DNA of 64,000 nt from Acidobacteriota bacterium (GTDB taxonomy: Bacteria > Acidobacteriota > Vicinamibacteria > Vicinamibacterales > CAVVIG01): NCBI GenBank assembly GCA_025463215.1, contig JAOBWF010000296.1:1-64000 (forward strand), in the 5' to 3' direction. Both the position numbers and the translations under genes were made by a program. Numbering within the stretch: the first letter of the stretch is position 1; every line of letters starts with the position of its first letter. Of this stretch, positions 27,050 to 36,080 are shown piece by piece. The notes under the pieces were generated by a model. That model worked only from the letters and a program-made list of their open reading frames with translations. It was not told the DNA's origin and searched no databases.

Positions 27050-27140
27050 AGGGATCACCTGATTAAATGACGGGACAGACGAAGAGGCGGTACGGCTGGC
27101 GACTCTTCGAGCGTGTACAACCGACCGGCCGAACCTTCTT

Positions 27141-28979
27141 CTATTGCGGTAGCGCAAACACCCACACGCCAAACCCTGCCTGCGGCCAGTGGACTTCGGG
27201 GTTCAGTTCCCTCGCGACCGTCGTGATCCAATTGTGCGACATCGACGCGCCGGTGATGAAGGCAAAATATTGCCGCCCCTTGACCCTGAAAGTGATCGGA
27301 CTCCCTTCCATCTTCGTCGCCATCCGCGGCGACTTCCACAGGATATTGCCGGTGCTGAGATCCAGCGCGTACATGTAACGATCCGTGTCGCCCACAAACA
27401 CCAGACCGCCGGCTGTCGTCATAACCGGTGTGGAGAACTGCGTCGCCTGCCGGTGCGTCCAAAGCGTCTTGCCGAACACGTCCATCGCCAACACCTGTGC
27501 CGCCAGACCCTTGAAGTCGGGATGGAACAGGTTGACCCGGCAGCATTCCCCTCCGTACTCGTCAGCACCCGACCCGGGGGTGTAGACCCGAGTGCTGCAG
27601 TTGAGCGACATTGGAATGTAGAACGCCTGGGTGGCGGGGTTGTAGGACATCTGCCGTGAATTCTTGAAGCCGGACGTGCTCGGGCACGTGTAGACCGGCT
27701 GCCCCATCGGAGCGTCGATCACTTCCGGGCGGTAGCGCACGAACCCTCGCTCGGGATCGATCTCCATCATGTTCTGCAGGCCGGTGTCCGTCGCTCGGAT
27801 CAGGCGACCGGTCTGCCGATCGAGGTGCCACAACACGCCGGACTTCCCCATCTCGAAACCGGACTTGCGCGCGTATCCGGGAATGTCGACGTTGATGAAT
27901 TCGTAAATCTCGTCGAGGTCGAAACTCTCGCCAGGAACGTACTGATGGTACCAGGCCATCTTGCCGGTGGCGGTGTCGAGCGCCAGCGTCGAATCGGTGT
28001 AGAGGAGCGACATGCCGTCCTTCTCACCGCGGCTCTTCCGATGCCACGGCTTCGCCTGCGTCGCGCCCCAGTAGGTCAGATGCAGGATCGGATCAAAGCT
28101 GCCGGTAATCCACGGATTGCCGCTGGTGGCGCCGCGTTTCTCGAGCGGGATCCCTTCCCACGTGTCGCCGCCGGGCTCACCGGGCGCCGCCGTCGTGTAG
28201 GTCCGCCACGCGCGCGCGCCGGTCTTGGCGTCGATCGCTCCGATGAAGCAGCGGACCCCCTGCGCACAGTCAACGCCGGAGATGATCTTTCCATCGGCGG
28301 CGAGCCCAGTACCCGACGAAGGGGTGTGACCATCGCCCGCATCGTACAGCGAGCCCTCGAACGCCTTGGTGCCATCGCGAACGTTGATCGCGTCGATCTT
28401 GCCGTCGGCCGGATGAATGAAAGCCTTGTCCTCGTAGAGGACGATCCCGCCGCGGATGCCGCCGGTCGCCCCGGCCGACGTGCCTTTCGCCATCTGGTGG
28501 CGGTACTGCCACAGAAAATCGCCGGTCGCGGCGTCGAGTGCATGCACCACGCCACCCGGCATGCTGAGATACATGACCCCGTCGTGGACGATGGGGCCGA
28601 CCCAATCATCCACGTTCGGTGAGGCGCCCTTCTCGATCCCCCACGACCACACCAGTTGCAGGCCGCGGACGTTGCTCTTGTTGACTTGATCCAGCGGGCT
28701 GAAACTCTGAGCGTCGTAGGTGCGCCGGTACATCAGCCAGTCGCCGGGATCCGGATTGCGCAACATCGCATCGGTGACCGGCCGGGTGGTGGTCACCGTG
28801 CGGTTGATCGGCGACCGAACCGGCGGCTTGTAATTCCGTTGCGCTTCCGACTGCTCCGCGCTGCGGCCGCGTCCCGCCGGGGCCTGACCGGCTTGCTCCT
28901 GCTGTGCCACCGGCGCATCCTGGCTCGTAGCCAGGACCAGCGCGAGCAGCGACAACACCCACGTGACTCGAGTTCGCAT
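27141..28979 (-). CDS. PQQ-dependent alcohol dehydrogenase, Asp-x-Asp type
   Basis: 612 residues from the ATG at 28979 (GGGAGGG six bases upstream), with a signal peptide. It is an eight-bladed quinoprotein of the methanol/ethanol dehydrogenase family: DWLMYRRTYDAQSFSPLDQV opening, VVHALDAATGDFLWQYRH and STLALDTATGKMAWYHQYVP blades. The active site reads PGESFDLDE; Asp 354 is the expected base and Asp 356 lies two residues later. In this family an Asp at that position is the mark of lanthanide-using enzymes. The vicinal Cys-Cys pair of the family is not seen; instead C238 and C244 (CAQGVRC) are nearby. No haem motif; a cytochrome c gene follows and a TonB receptor precedes it. Confidence 0.93.
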   Translation of the reverse strand: MRTRVTWVLSLLALVLATSQDAPVAQQEQAGQAPAGRGRSAEQSEAQRNYKPPVRSPINRTVTTTRPVTDAMLRNPDPGDWLMYRRTYDAQSFSPLDQVNKSNVRGLQLVWSWGIEKGASPNVDDWVGPIVHDGVMYLSMPGGVVHALDAATGDFLWQYRHQMAKGTSAGATGGIRGGIVLYEDKAFIHPADGKIDAINVRDGTKAFEGSLYDAGDGHTPSSGTGLAADGKIISGVDCAQGVRCFIGAIDAKTGARAWRTYTTAAPGEPGGDTWEGIPLEKRGATSGNPWITGSFDPILHLTYWGATQAKPWHRKSRGEKDGMSLLYTDSTLALDTATGKMAWYHQYVPGESFDLDEIYEFINVDIPGYARKSGFEMGKSGVLWHLDRQTGRLIRATDTGLQNMMEIDPERGFVRYRPEVIDAPMGQPVYTCPSTSGFKNSRQMSYNPATQAFYIPMSLNCSTRVYTPGSGADEYGGECCRVNLFHPDFKGLAAQVLAMDVFGKTLWTHRQATQFSTPVMTTAGGLVFVGDTDRYMYALDLSTGNILWKSPRMATKMEGSPITFRVKGRQYFAFITGASMSHNWITTVARELNPEVHWPQAGFGVWVFALPQ

Positions 28980-29059
28980 GACCAACCCTCCCCAACGATC
29001 ATTCCGGAGCGGCCACCGTAGCCTTCCGGCAGTGTCTGCTCACTTGTCCGAAGCGACCC

Positions 29060-31993
29060 TCACCACTTCACCTGCATGCCGAGCCGGACAATCCGCGGCG
29101 GAAGAATCGTCGACGGCTGAAAATAGGATGTTGTCGCGTAGTTGAAGGAGCGGAAGCCGTACGCCGCCAGGCTGTTGAGCGCGTTGAACAGGCTCAACTC
29201 GGGCTCGACCTTGATTCTGCCGACCGTGATCCACCGGCCGACGTTAATATCGAGCTGGTTGATGCGATCGCTCGATTCGGTGCCCGGTGCGATCAACGGC
29301 ACCGACAGCGACGCGACAGTCATGCCGGGATCGACCAGCGCTCCCGGTGTGCACGGTCCGGTGCAATTCGCCGCGTAGCGCGTGGTCGGCGTGATCAGCC
29401 ACTGCGTGCCGTAGTTGGCGGTGACGTTACCGACGGCGGCGCCGCCAATCATGTACTTGTAGCTTTGAAATGACGCTCCCAGCGTGATGCTGTAGGGCAG
29501 CTGCATCGATCCGGACAGCTTCATGTTGATGAGCAACGGAATGTGGCTGGCGCTCTGGTCACAGTACAGCAGGTTGTTCGGATTGGTGGGATCGTCGCAG
29601 GCGATCTGAATCGTCCGATCCATCGACAGGCCGCCGAACAGCACTGCGCCCCGGCTCAGGCGCGCCGAGAAGCCGAATTCGGCGGCGTTGGTCCACTTCT
29701 TCGCGTTGGGATCGTTGGTCAACAGATTGAGCACTTTGGAGCGCGCGGCGGCACTGACGTTGTAAATGGTGATCGCGCTGCCGTCCAGCGGACTCGCGAT
29801 CTGCACCGGAGTGTAGTCGGACGACTGCTGTGCCGCGTTGTAGGTCATCCCCAGATCGTAGAACTCGGTGTGGAAGTAGTTGGCGTTGACCGACACTCGC
29901 GGGAGCAGCTCACGCTGAATCCCCAGGCTGTACTGCAGATTCGCGCCGCGCTTGCGGTTCGGATCGAGTTGGCTCGTGGCGCAGGCCGGTACGCCGGGGG
30001 TGGCAATCACCGAACAACCCGGCGTCACGGTGCCGAAACCGGCCGGGAGCTGCGCCAGATTGAGCTCGTTGGTCTGCGCGATGTTGTCCTTGTTCAGGTC
30101 GTTCCACGTCACGGTCGCCGACTGACTGCGGATTGGATTGTAGGCGTTGGTCAGTCCGTCGGTGAGCTGGGTCTGATACTTGTTGACGCTGAACTTGACC
30201 GCGGTCTTGCCGTTGCCGGAGACATCGTAGACAACGCCAAACCGAGGATTGAGGCTCTTCCACGTCGGAAACGTATCGCCGCCGTAATTTCGGTCGCCGA
30301 CGAACCGCCCCGGTCCCACGACTTCGGCAGGGATCGACGCCCCGAAATCTTCCCAGCGCAATCCGGCGTTGACCGTGAACCGTTTCGCGGTCCATGTGTC
30401 CTGACCGTAGAGGCCCCAGAACGCATCCATCGAATTCGAATACCGCACCGGCGTGTTGAAGATGGCGGCGGATGTCGGCACGCCGTTCTGGTAGTTCAGC
30501 TCGAGGTCGCCGTTCTTGTCGTAGGCGAACGTTTCGAACCCCTTCTGATCCTGAACACCGACTTTGATGTTGTGCGACCCGGTGACGTAGGTCACGGATC
30601 CGTCGAAGAAACGGCGCGTCGGATCCTGCGTCGTCGGTCCGATCGGCGCGGCGCCGGTCAGCGTTCCGAGCGACAGATCCCGGTGCGTCACATTGGCGAG
30701 CCACGCCGCCGATCCGTACGCCAGGCCGTAGCAGCTGCAATTGGGCTCGTACGAGTTGGTGCGGTACGCCTGGTAGTGGTTCGACCCGGCTTCAATCAGC
30801 AGCCGGTTCGACGCCGCGAACGTCCACTTGACCTGCGCCTGATCGTAGAGCGGCGACGGAGAGGTGAGGATGGCCGCGCTCGGCGCCTGTCCGCCGCTCA
30901 TCGCCGCGCCGATGAACTTCCAGACGCGATCGTAGTAGCCGTTGAGCTGCATGCGCGAATTGAGCTGGCCACTCAGCCGGAGCGAGCTGTTCTTCACATA
31001 CTGCGGGTTCACACCCTGAGTGCCATCTGGATTGAACGTGTCGGCGACGAGCGTGTCGACCTCGTTCTTGCGCGCCGCGGCAAACCACCACAGCCTGTCC
31101 TTGATGATTTTGCCGCCGAGACCGGCTTCGTAGTCGTAGATCTTGTCGAAGCTGTCGCCCTTCGTCAGGCCCCGAGCGACGAGATCGGGCGACAACGCAT
31201 TGGCCTGCCACTTGCCGCTCGCGAACGCGAGGGCGCCGGATCCGTGAAATTCGTTTCCGCCTCGCCGTGTGATGAGGTTCTGACGCACGCCACCTGCGGA
31301 CACGTCGGCGCCCGCGCCGCTGTTCTGGACGACGATCTCCTGGTAGTTCTGAGTGTTCGAATACGACTGTGTCGCGCCGTTACCGCACATGCCGTTGAGC
31401 TGAATGCCGTCAAGCAGCACGGTCGCCTGTTCGCCGGCCATTCCGTGCGCCTGTGACGCGTTCTGGTTCATGCCGTTCGAGCCGGCGACATCCGGCGTCC
31501 CCATGACGACGCCCGGCACGAGTGCCGCGGCGGTCTGAGCGCTGCGTCCGGTGGGAATCGCGTCGAGCACTTCGCGGTTGAGCGTCTGCGACTTCGCCGT
31601 GCTCTGAACATCGACCACCGGCGACGCGCCCGATACCGTCACCGTCTCTTCAAGCGCGCCGACGCGTAGCTCCGCATTGACGGTCGCGGTGAAGTTACTC
31701 GGCAGCTCCAGAGCTTCGCGTTTGACGACGCTGAAACCGCCAAGCGTGAAGGTCACGGTGTACGTGCCAGCCACCAAGCCGACGACCTGATACACGCCGC
31801 GATCGTCCGAGGTGACCGCGCGCACTTTCTCGATGAGCGCCGGGCTCGCCGCTTCCACCGTGACGCCAGGCAGCACCGCGCCCGACGTGTCTCTAACTAC
31901 CCCAGCGATCGCACTTTGTGCGAACGCCGCTGACGGCGCCAACCAGGAGCCGACCATCGCGAGCATCAACCAGAGTCCGCCCTTCAATCGCAT
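29060..31993 (-). CDS. TonB-dependent receptor with carboxypeptidase-regulatory domain (copy B)
   Basis: 977 residues from the ATG at 31993, preceded by GGGAGAGG. Signal peptide MRLKGGLWLMLAMVGSWLAP...AFA, carboxypeptidase-regulatory-like domain (IAGVVRDTSGAVLPGVTVEA), plug (ETVTVSGASPVVDVQSTAKS, VLLDGIQLNGMCGNGATQSY) and barrel ending VRLGMQVKW. It is closely related to copy A at 19464 but sits before, not after, its PQQ dehydrogenase. A frame open further upstream to 32362 is not used in my view, as the signal peptide starts at 31993. It probably imports a compound needed by, or oxidised by, the adjacent dehydrogenase. Confidence 0.94.
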   Translation of the reverse strand: MRLKGGLWLMLAMVGSWLAPSAAFAQSAIAGVVRDTSGAVLPGVTVEAASPALIEKVRAVTSDDRGVYQVVGLVAGTYTVTFTLGGFSVVKREALELPSNFTATVNAELRVGALEETVTVSGASPVVDVQSTAKSQTLNREVLDAIPTGRSAQTAAALVPGVVMGTPDVAGSNGMNQNASQAHGMAGEQATVLLDGIQLNGMCGNGATQSYSNTQNYQEIVVQNSGAGADVSAGGVRQNLITRRGGNEFHGSGALAFASGKWQANALSPDLVARGLTKGDSFDKIYDYEAGLGGKIIKDRLWWFAAARKNEVDTLVADTFNPDGTQGVNPQYVKNSSLRLSGQLNSRMQLNGYYDRVWKFIGAAMSGGQAPSAAILTSPSPLYDQAQVKWTFAASNRLLIEAGSNHYQAYRTNSYEPNCSCYGLAYGSAAWLANVTHRDLSLGTLTGAAPIGPTTQDPTRRFFDGSVTYVTGSHNIKVGVQDQKGFETFAYDKNGDLELNYQNGVPTSAAIFNTPVRYSNSMDAFWGLYGQDTWTAKRFTVNAGLRWEDFGASIPAEVVGPGRFVGDRNYGGDTFPTWKSLNPRFGVVYDVSGNGKTAVKFSVNKYQTQLTDGLTNAYNPIRSQSATVTWNDLNKDNIAQTNELNLAQLPAGFGTVTPGCSVIATPGVPACATSQLDPNRKRGANLQYSLGIQRELLPRVSVNANYFHTEFYDLGMTYNAAQQSSDYTPVQIASPLDGSAITIYNVSAAARSKVLNLLTNDPNAKKWTNAAEFGFSARLSRGAVLFGGLSMDRTIQIACDDPTNPNNLLYCDQSASHIPLLINMKLSGSMQLPYSITLGASFQSYKYMIGGAAVGNVTANYGTQWLITPTTRYAANCTGPCTPGALVDPGMTVASLSVPLIAPGTESSDRINQLDINVGRWITVGRIKVEPELSLFNALNSLAAYGFRSFNYATTSYFQPSTILPPRIVRLGMQVKW

Positions 31994-32547
31994 ATATCCT
32001 CTCCCTCTTGTGAGCTGGTGTCCGCGCCGACGAAGCGGACGCTCAGAGATCGAACGGCCAAACCGTGAGACGGGGGATATACCACGCGGCGCGGTGCTCG
32101 CAACGTCATTGGGACGAGACGCAAACGGCGAGGACAACCGGCGGCCGGCCGGGACCAACGATGGGCGCCCCGACGCCGATGAGACCGGCGCGGGACCCGC
32201 GCGAGCACGGTTTACATGCATCCTGCATTGTCGCGAATGTGACGGTGACACCTCGATATGGCATCGCGCTGAACAGAGCGACAGCGCCTCGGCACACGCG
32301 GGGCGCACGCGGACGCGGCGCGCGGGTTGGGACGGACCGCAATGGAGGCGGATGAACAGCAATAGGAAGGTACACAGGCTGATGGATCACGCGGCTCGCC
32401 TCATTTATAGTTGCAGCGCTGAAGCGGCGCGTTGTGAGCGCCGTTCTTCTCACATCGGCGTGATCGCTTTATGTTTTCGCCGAGTCGGTCTTGGCGACTG
32501 GGGCGCGAGGCACCGCCGCGCGGGCTCGCCATACTTGGAGGGGTCGA
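31994..32547. promoter_or_regulatory. Divergent control region, TonB copy B and MBL gene
   Basis: 554 bases without a gene. It contains GTGAC direct repeats at 32239-32243 and 32245-32249, reminiscent of the GTCAC cluster at 24617-24637 in front of the other module, and a short perfect dyad ATGCA-TCC-TGCAT (32216-32228). A GC-rich half (32040-32350) has only shadow frames. AT-richer sequence near 32395-32415 may hold the promoter of the downstream gene. Confidence 0.4.
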
Positions 32548-33684
32548 ATGCTCGCGAAATCGTCACGTCATGTGGTTCGGGTCCTCGCGTGTCTCGTGCT
32601 GAGCGATGCGGCGTTCCTCGCCGCGCAGGTCGCAACTTCACGGCAGAAGCTCGACGCGCAGCTGGCATCGTCGACGAAGGAAGTCCGCACCGGCGAGAAC
32701 CTCACACTGCCTCCGAGCGGGGATTGGCGCGCCCGATACAAGGAGACCGACTTCCCGGTCGTCAAGAAGGTCGCCGACAACGTCTATCTCTTCCAGATGC
32801 CACACCCCGGCATCAAGGGTTGGCTGGTCAACAGCTTGATCGTGATCACCACGGACGGCGTCGTCGTGATCGAGGGTCAGATGAACGGCGCCAAGCTGGT
32901 CGACGAAGTCAAGAAGCTGACGGCCCAGCCGATCAAGTACCTCATCGTCGGCAGCACGCATGGCGATCACGGCGAAACGCAGATGGCCTCTATGCCAGGT
33001 GCGGACAAGATCACGTTTATCGGTCATGCAATCACTAAATGGTGGTTCGAGAACGATTCGAAGATCCCGAACCGGTCCGGCGAACTGCCAAACATTGTCA
33101 AGATCAACGACGTGGTGGGGACCCTGCCGGAAGACCCGAAGAGCGCACCGCCGCATGTGACGAAGATCCTCAAGGTGGGCAACGAAGAGTTCGACATCAT
33201 GTTCATGGGCCGCGGCCACGCCGGACCGGATCTCGAAACCTATCTGCCGAAGCACAAGATTCTGTGGTTAAGCGAATCTTTCGAATCGCGGCAACTTCCT
33301 TCGATGGGCGACAGTTCGTACCCCTCGGAATGGATTGCGATGCTGAAAGAGGCGGCGCTCATGAAGAATGTCGATAACTACCTCGGCGCACACGGATTCA
33401 TGGACACTCCGGCGATCAACAAGGAAGAACTCATCAACGATATCCGCGTGCTCGAACAGACCTACGCCGAAGCCAAGCGTCTGCACGATGCGGGCATTCC
33501 GATCGACGAAGTCCCGAAGCATTGGCACTTCGGGGAGAATGCGGCGCTCTTTTTTGCAGATGCCGCATTGCCCGACATCACGGCGATTTATTGGGAACTG
33601 GACAATAAGCTCCCCGCCTGTCCGCCGTGCCGCCCAAGACGATGGCAAGGAGGGGGCGACACGGCTGTCCTCCCCGTGAAGTAG
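32548..33684 (+). CDS. Exported metallo-beta-lactamase-fold protein with altered zinc site
   Basis: 378 residues from the ATG at 32548 (GGAGGGG upstream); a signal-like N-terminus is followed by the MBL fold from about residue 70. The usual HxHxDH motif reads STHGDH (136-141), so the first His is Ser while His 138, Asp 140 and His 141 remain. Other ligands are His 224 (GRGHAGPD) and His 282 (LGAHGFMD). The bridging Asp is replaced by Glu 243 (LWLSESFES). The protein could bind a single or rearranged metal centre. It precedes the FMN alpha-hydroxyacid dehydrogenase by 40 bases; both are exported, so they may act on related periplasmic substrates. Confidence 0.9.
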   Translation: MLAKSSRHVVRVLACLVLSDAAFLAAQVATSRQKLDAQLASSTKEVRTGENLTLPPSGDWRARYKETDFPVVKKVADNVYLFQMPHPGIKGWLVNSLIVITTDGVVVIEGQMNGAKLVDEVKKLTAQPIKYLIVGSTHGDHGETQMASMPGADKITFIGHAITKWWFENDSKIPNRSGELPNIVKINDVVGTLPEDPKSAPPHVTKILKVGNEEFDIMFMGRGHAGPDLETYLPKHKILWLSESFESRQLPSMGDSSYPSEWIAMLKEAALMKNVDNYLGAHGFMDTPAINKEELINDIRVLEQTYAEAKRLHDAGIPIDEVPKHWHFGENAALFFADAALPDITAIYWELDNKLPACPPCRPRRWQGGGDTAVLPVK

Positions 33685-33724
33685 TTCGTCACATCCGATG
33701 AGTCGCCTAGTGCGTGAGAACACC

Positions 33725-34948
33725 ATGGATGAGCGCCACTCCGAAGCCCGACGCGAATTTCTGAAGTTCCTTGTTGCGAGCCCCTACGTTGCAGCCCTGG
33801 GAGGAGCGGCGGTTTTCCTGCAGCAACACGGCATGGCGCAATCCGCCCAGGAATCAACTGGGGTGCTTGCAACACCGGCTGATGCCTTGAGCGTCCTCGA
33901 CTTCGAGGAGACCGCTCGCAAAAAAGTGAATCCAGGCCATTGGGCCTACATGGCAAGCGGAGTGGACGACGACGCAACACTCCGGGCGAACCGAGAAGTT
34001 TTCAAGCACATCCAGTTGCGCCCGCGTCGATTGCACGATCCGCGAAAAGTCGATACGACAATCAATCTCTTCGGCACGTCCTACGCGAGCCCGATCTATC
34101 TCTGTCCAACGGGCGGAGAAAAATCGTTCAACCGAGATGGCGAGCTGGCGGTCGCTCGAGCCGCGAGGGCGCGCAATACGCTCCAGATTTTATCGACTGC
34201 GTCGTCGACCGGTGTCGAAGAGGTGAACCGGGAACTGGGCCGGCCGGCGTGGTACCAGGTTTATGCGCCGAACTCGTGGGAAGCTAACGCAGCCTTGCTG
34301 AAGCGCGTAGAAGCCGCTGGGTGTCCGGTGATCGCGCTCACGGTCGACAACATCACCGGTCGCAACAGCGAGTTCTATCTTCGCACCCGCCCGAAGGACC
34401 TTTCGCAGTGCACGACGTGCCATCCAAGCGGCCCGGGCAGCGGCCCGCGGCCGATGACGGAGAACCTGCCTCGCGGGGGAGAAAGGGTCGCCGTCGATTG
34501 GGCGCTGGTCGACAATATCCGCAAGACGTGGAAAGGAAAATTCTTCGTCAAGGGCATCGATACGCGTGAGGACGCACGGCTCTGCGTCGAACATGGCCTC
34601 GACGGCATCATGGTCTCGAACCACGGCGGACGTGCGACGGAGACGATCCGCTCCACGGTCGAGGCACTGCCCGAAGTCGTCGCTGAAGTTCGCGGCCGAA
34701 TTCCGGTGTACGTCGACGGCGGTTTTCGCCGCGGCACAGACATCTTCAAGGCTTTGGCGTTGGGAGCCACCGCCGTCGGCATCGGCCGTCCCTTCCTGTG
34801 GGGACTCGGAGCGTTCGGTCAAGCGGGCGTAGACCGTGTGCTGGAAATCCTACAGGGCGAACTGAAACTCGTCATGGGCAATTGCGGTACGCAGACCCTC
34901 CGGGAGATCACGCCGGCCCATGTCGCTACACCGGATTGGAAAACGTAG
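33725..34948 (+). CDS. Tat-exported FMN alpha-hydroxyacid dehydrogenase with a CxxCH motif
   Basis: 407 residues from the ATG at 33725. The N-terminus has a twin-arginine motif and hydrophobic segment (RREFLKFLVASPYVAALGG), so it is exported folded with its flavin. The TIM barrel of the lactate/glycolate oxidase family follows: YMASGVDDD (75-83), WYQVYAP (177-182), Lys 276 in FFVKGI, catalytic His 300 in SNHGGR and YVDGGFRRGTDIFKALALGA. Residues 229-233 are CTTCH in an insertion after the barrel strand 4 region, a c-type haem attachment motif that lactate oxidases lack. It would oxidise a 2-hydroxyacid and pass electrons to a haem rather than to oxygen. Confidence 0.9.
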   Translation: MDERHSEARREFLKFLVASPYVAALGGAAVFLQQHGMAQSAQESTGVLATPADALSVLDFEETARKKVNPGHWAYMASGVDDDATLRANREVFKHIQLRPRRLHDPRKVDTTINLFGTSYASPIYLCPTGGEKSFNRDGELAVARAARARNTLQILSTASSTGVEEVNRELGRPAWYQVYAPNSWEANAALLKRVEAAGCPVIALTVDNITGRNSEFYLRTRPKDLSQCTTCHPSGPGSGPRPMTENLPRGGERVAVDWALVDNIRKTWKGKFFVKGIDTREDARLCVEHGLDGIMVSNHGGRATETIRSTVEALPEVVAEVRGRIPVYVDGGFRRGTDIFKALALGATAVGIGRPFLWGLGAFGQAGVDRVLEILQGELKLVMGNCGTQTLREITPAHVATPDWKT

Positions 34949-35081
34949 CCGTGTTCGTGCGCCGGATTTAGGCGATCCTGACGTCGCGGGGCCGACGCAG
35001 CCGTGCTGGTCAAGCCTGACGTCCGACCGGGCACCAGGAAGGAGCTTGAACTGGTGCTGAGGGTCTCCCGCTTGATCAAGG

Positions 35082-36065
35082 TCAGCGCGCTTCATAGACG
35101 CGGACTGCAGGTTTCTGGCTGCCGCGGTGCGGAACCGCGATGTAAAGGCGTGATTGCTCCGGGACGAAGAGCGACGTGCGGGCTCCCGGCGCGGTCGCGA
35201 CGTGCGCGATTCGAGCGAAGCGGCTCGCATCCCCTTCCTGAAATACGTCGACGTATCCCTCACCACCGCTCACGTACAGACGCTTGCGGACCGCGTCGTA
35301 AAAGAGGTCGTCGGTATCGCCGACGATGTCGAACGAACCCGATTCTTTGCCGGTGGCTGTGTCGTACATAAGGACCTTGGCTGGCCGGCGGCATCCCACA
35401 AACAAGCGGCGGTTCGGTTCGTCCAGCGCCAGCGGGAAGTTCGATTTCGCTCCGACGACCGGCCATGTTGCGATCACCTTCATCGCGGTTCGATCAACGA
35501 CCGCAATCTGATTCGCATCTGGTACATTGACGAATACGCGAGACCCCGAGCGTTCGAGCTGAAATGATTCGGGATGGCCGGCAAGACGCGCTTCGCCGAG
35601 AACTTTGCCATCGGACGGGCTGATGGCAGCCAGGGCGCCGCCGCCAAATCCGACGAAGAGACGCTTGGCGACCGCATCGTACCGGACATTATCCGAATCA
35701 TCGCCGAGCTTGACCGCCCCCGCAGCGTGATGATCGTTCGTGTCGACAAACTGCACGCCATCACCTTGCCCATTCGCGACCGCAACCATGTTCGCCCCCA
35801 CGACGACGGCAATCCCTTGCGGCTCCCGAAATCCGGCAAGGCTCTTTTCGTGAGTGCCGGTCTTCACATCGAGAACTTCGACGGTGTTGTTCCCGAGGGC
35901 TGCGACATAGAGTCGCTGCGCCGCTACGTCGAACGCCAGATGATCGATCCGGCCGTCCACATTCGGAAGCGCAATCGTCCGGACCAGTACTAAGGGCGCC
36001 TGGTCCGACGCCGCTTGAAATGAGGAGAGCACGATCATCGCCGCCGGGATCATCCAGATGCGCAT
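35082..36065 (-). CDS. YncE-like beta-propeller protein
   Basis: 327 residues with a signal peptide (MIPAAMIVLSSFQAASDQ). Seven-bladed propeller repeats of the YVTN/YncE type: RIDHLAFDVAAQRLYVAALG, NNTVEVLDVKTGTHEKSL, NVRYDAVAKRLFVGFGGG, NQIAVVDRTAMKVIATWPV. No catalytic residue set is visible. It is periplasmic and the last gene of the eight-gene octaheme string, 15 bases after the second octaheme cytochrome. Propellers of this type bind DNA, metals or partner proteins; here a docking role for the cytochromes is plausible but unproven. Confidence 0.9.
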   Translation of the reverse strand: MRIWMIPAAMIVLSSFQAASDQAPLVLVRTIALPNVDGRIDHLAFDVAAQRLYVAALGNNTVEVLDVKTGTHEKSLAGFREPQGIAVVVGANMVAVANGQGDGVQFVDTNDHHAAGAVKLGDDSDNVRYDAVAKRLFVGFGGGALAAISPSDGKVLGEARLAGHPESFQLERSGSRVFVNVPDANQIAVVDRTAMKVIATWPVVGAKSNFPLALDEPNRRLFVGCRRPAKVLMYDTATGKESGSFDIVGDTDDLFYDAVRKRLYVSGGEGYVDVFQEGDASRFARIAHVATAPGARTSLFVPEQSRLYIAVPHRGSQKPAVRVYEAR

Positions 36066-36080
36066 TCGCTCCGCACAGGG

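Noticed and set aside
29543-31456. 637-codon plus-strand frame opposite TonB copy B
   Set aside because: Same mirror effect; composition (Arg, Val, Glu, Ala) and lack of motifs show it is not a gene.
32216-32228. ATGCA-TCC-TGCAT dyad
   Set aside because: Five-base arms occur by chance often; noted only within the intergenic entry.
35031-35057. GCACCAG/CTGGTGC hairpin between convergent genes
   Set aside because: The loop is 13 bases and no T run follows, so a terminator call is not supported.
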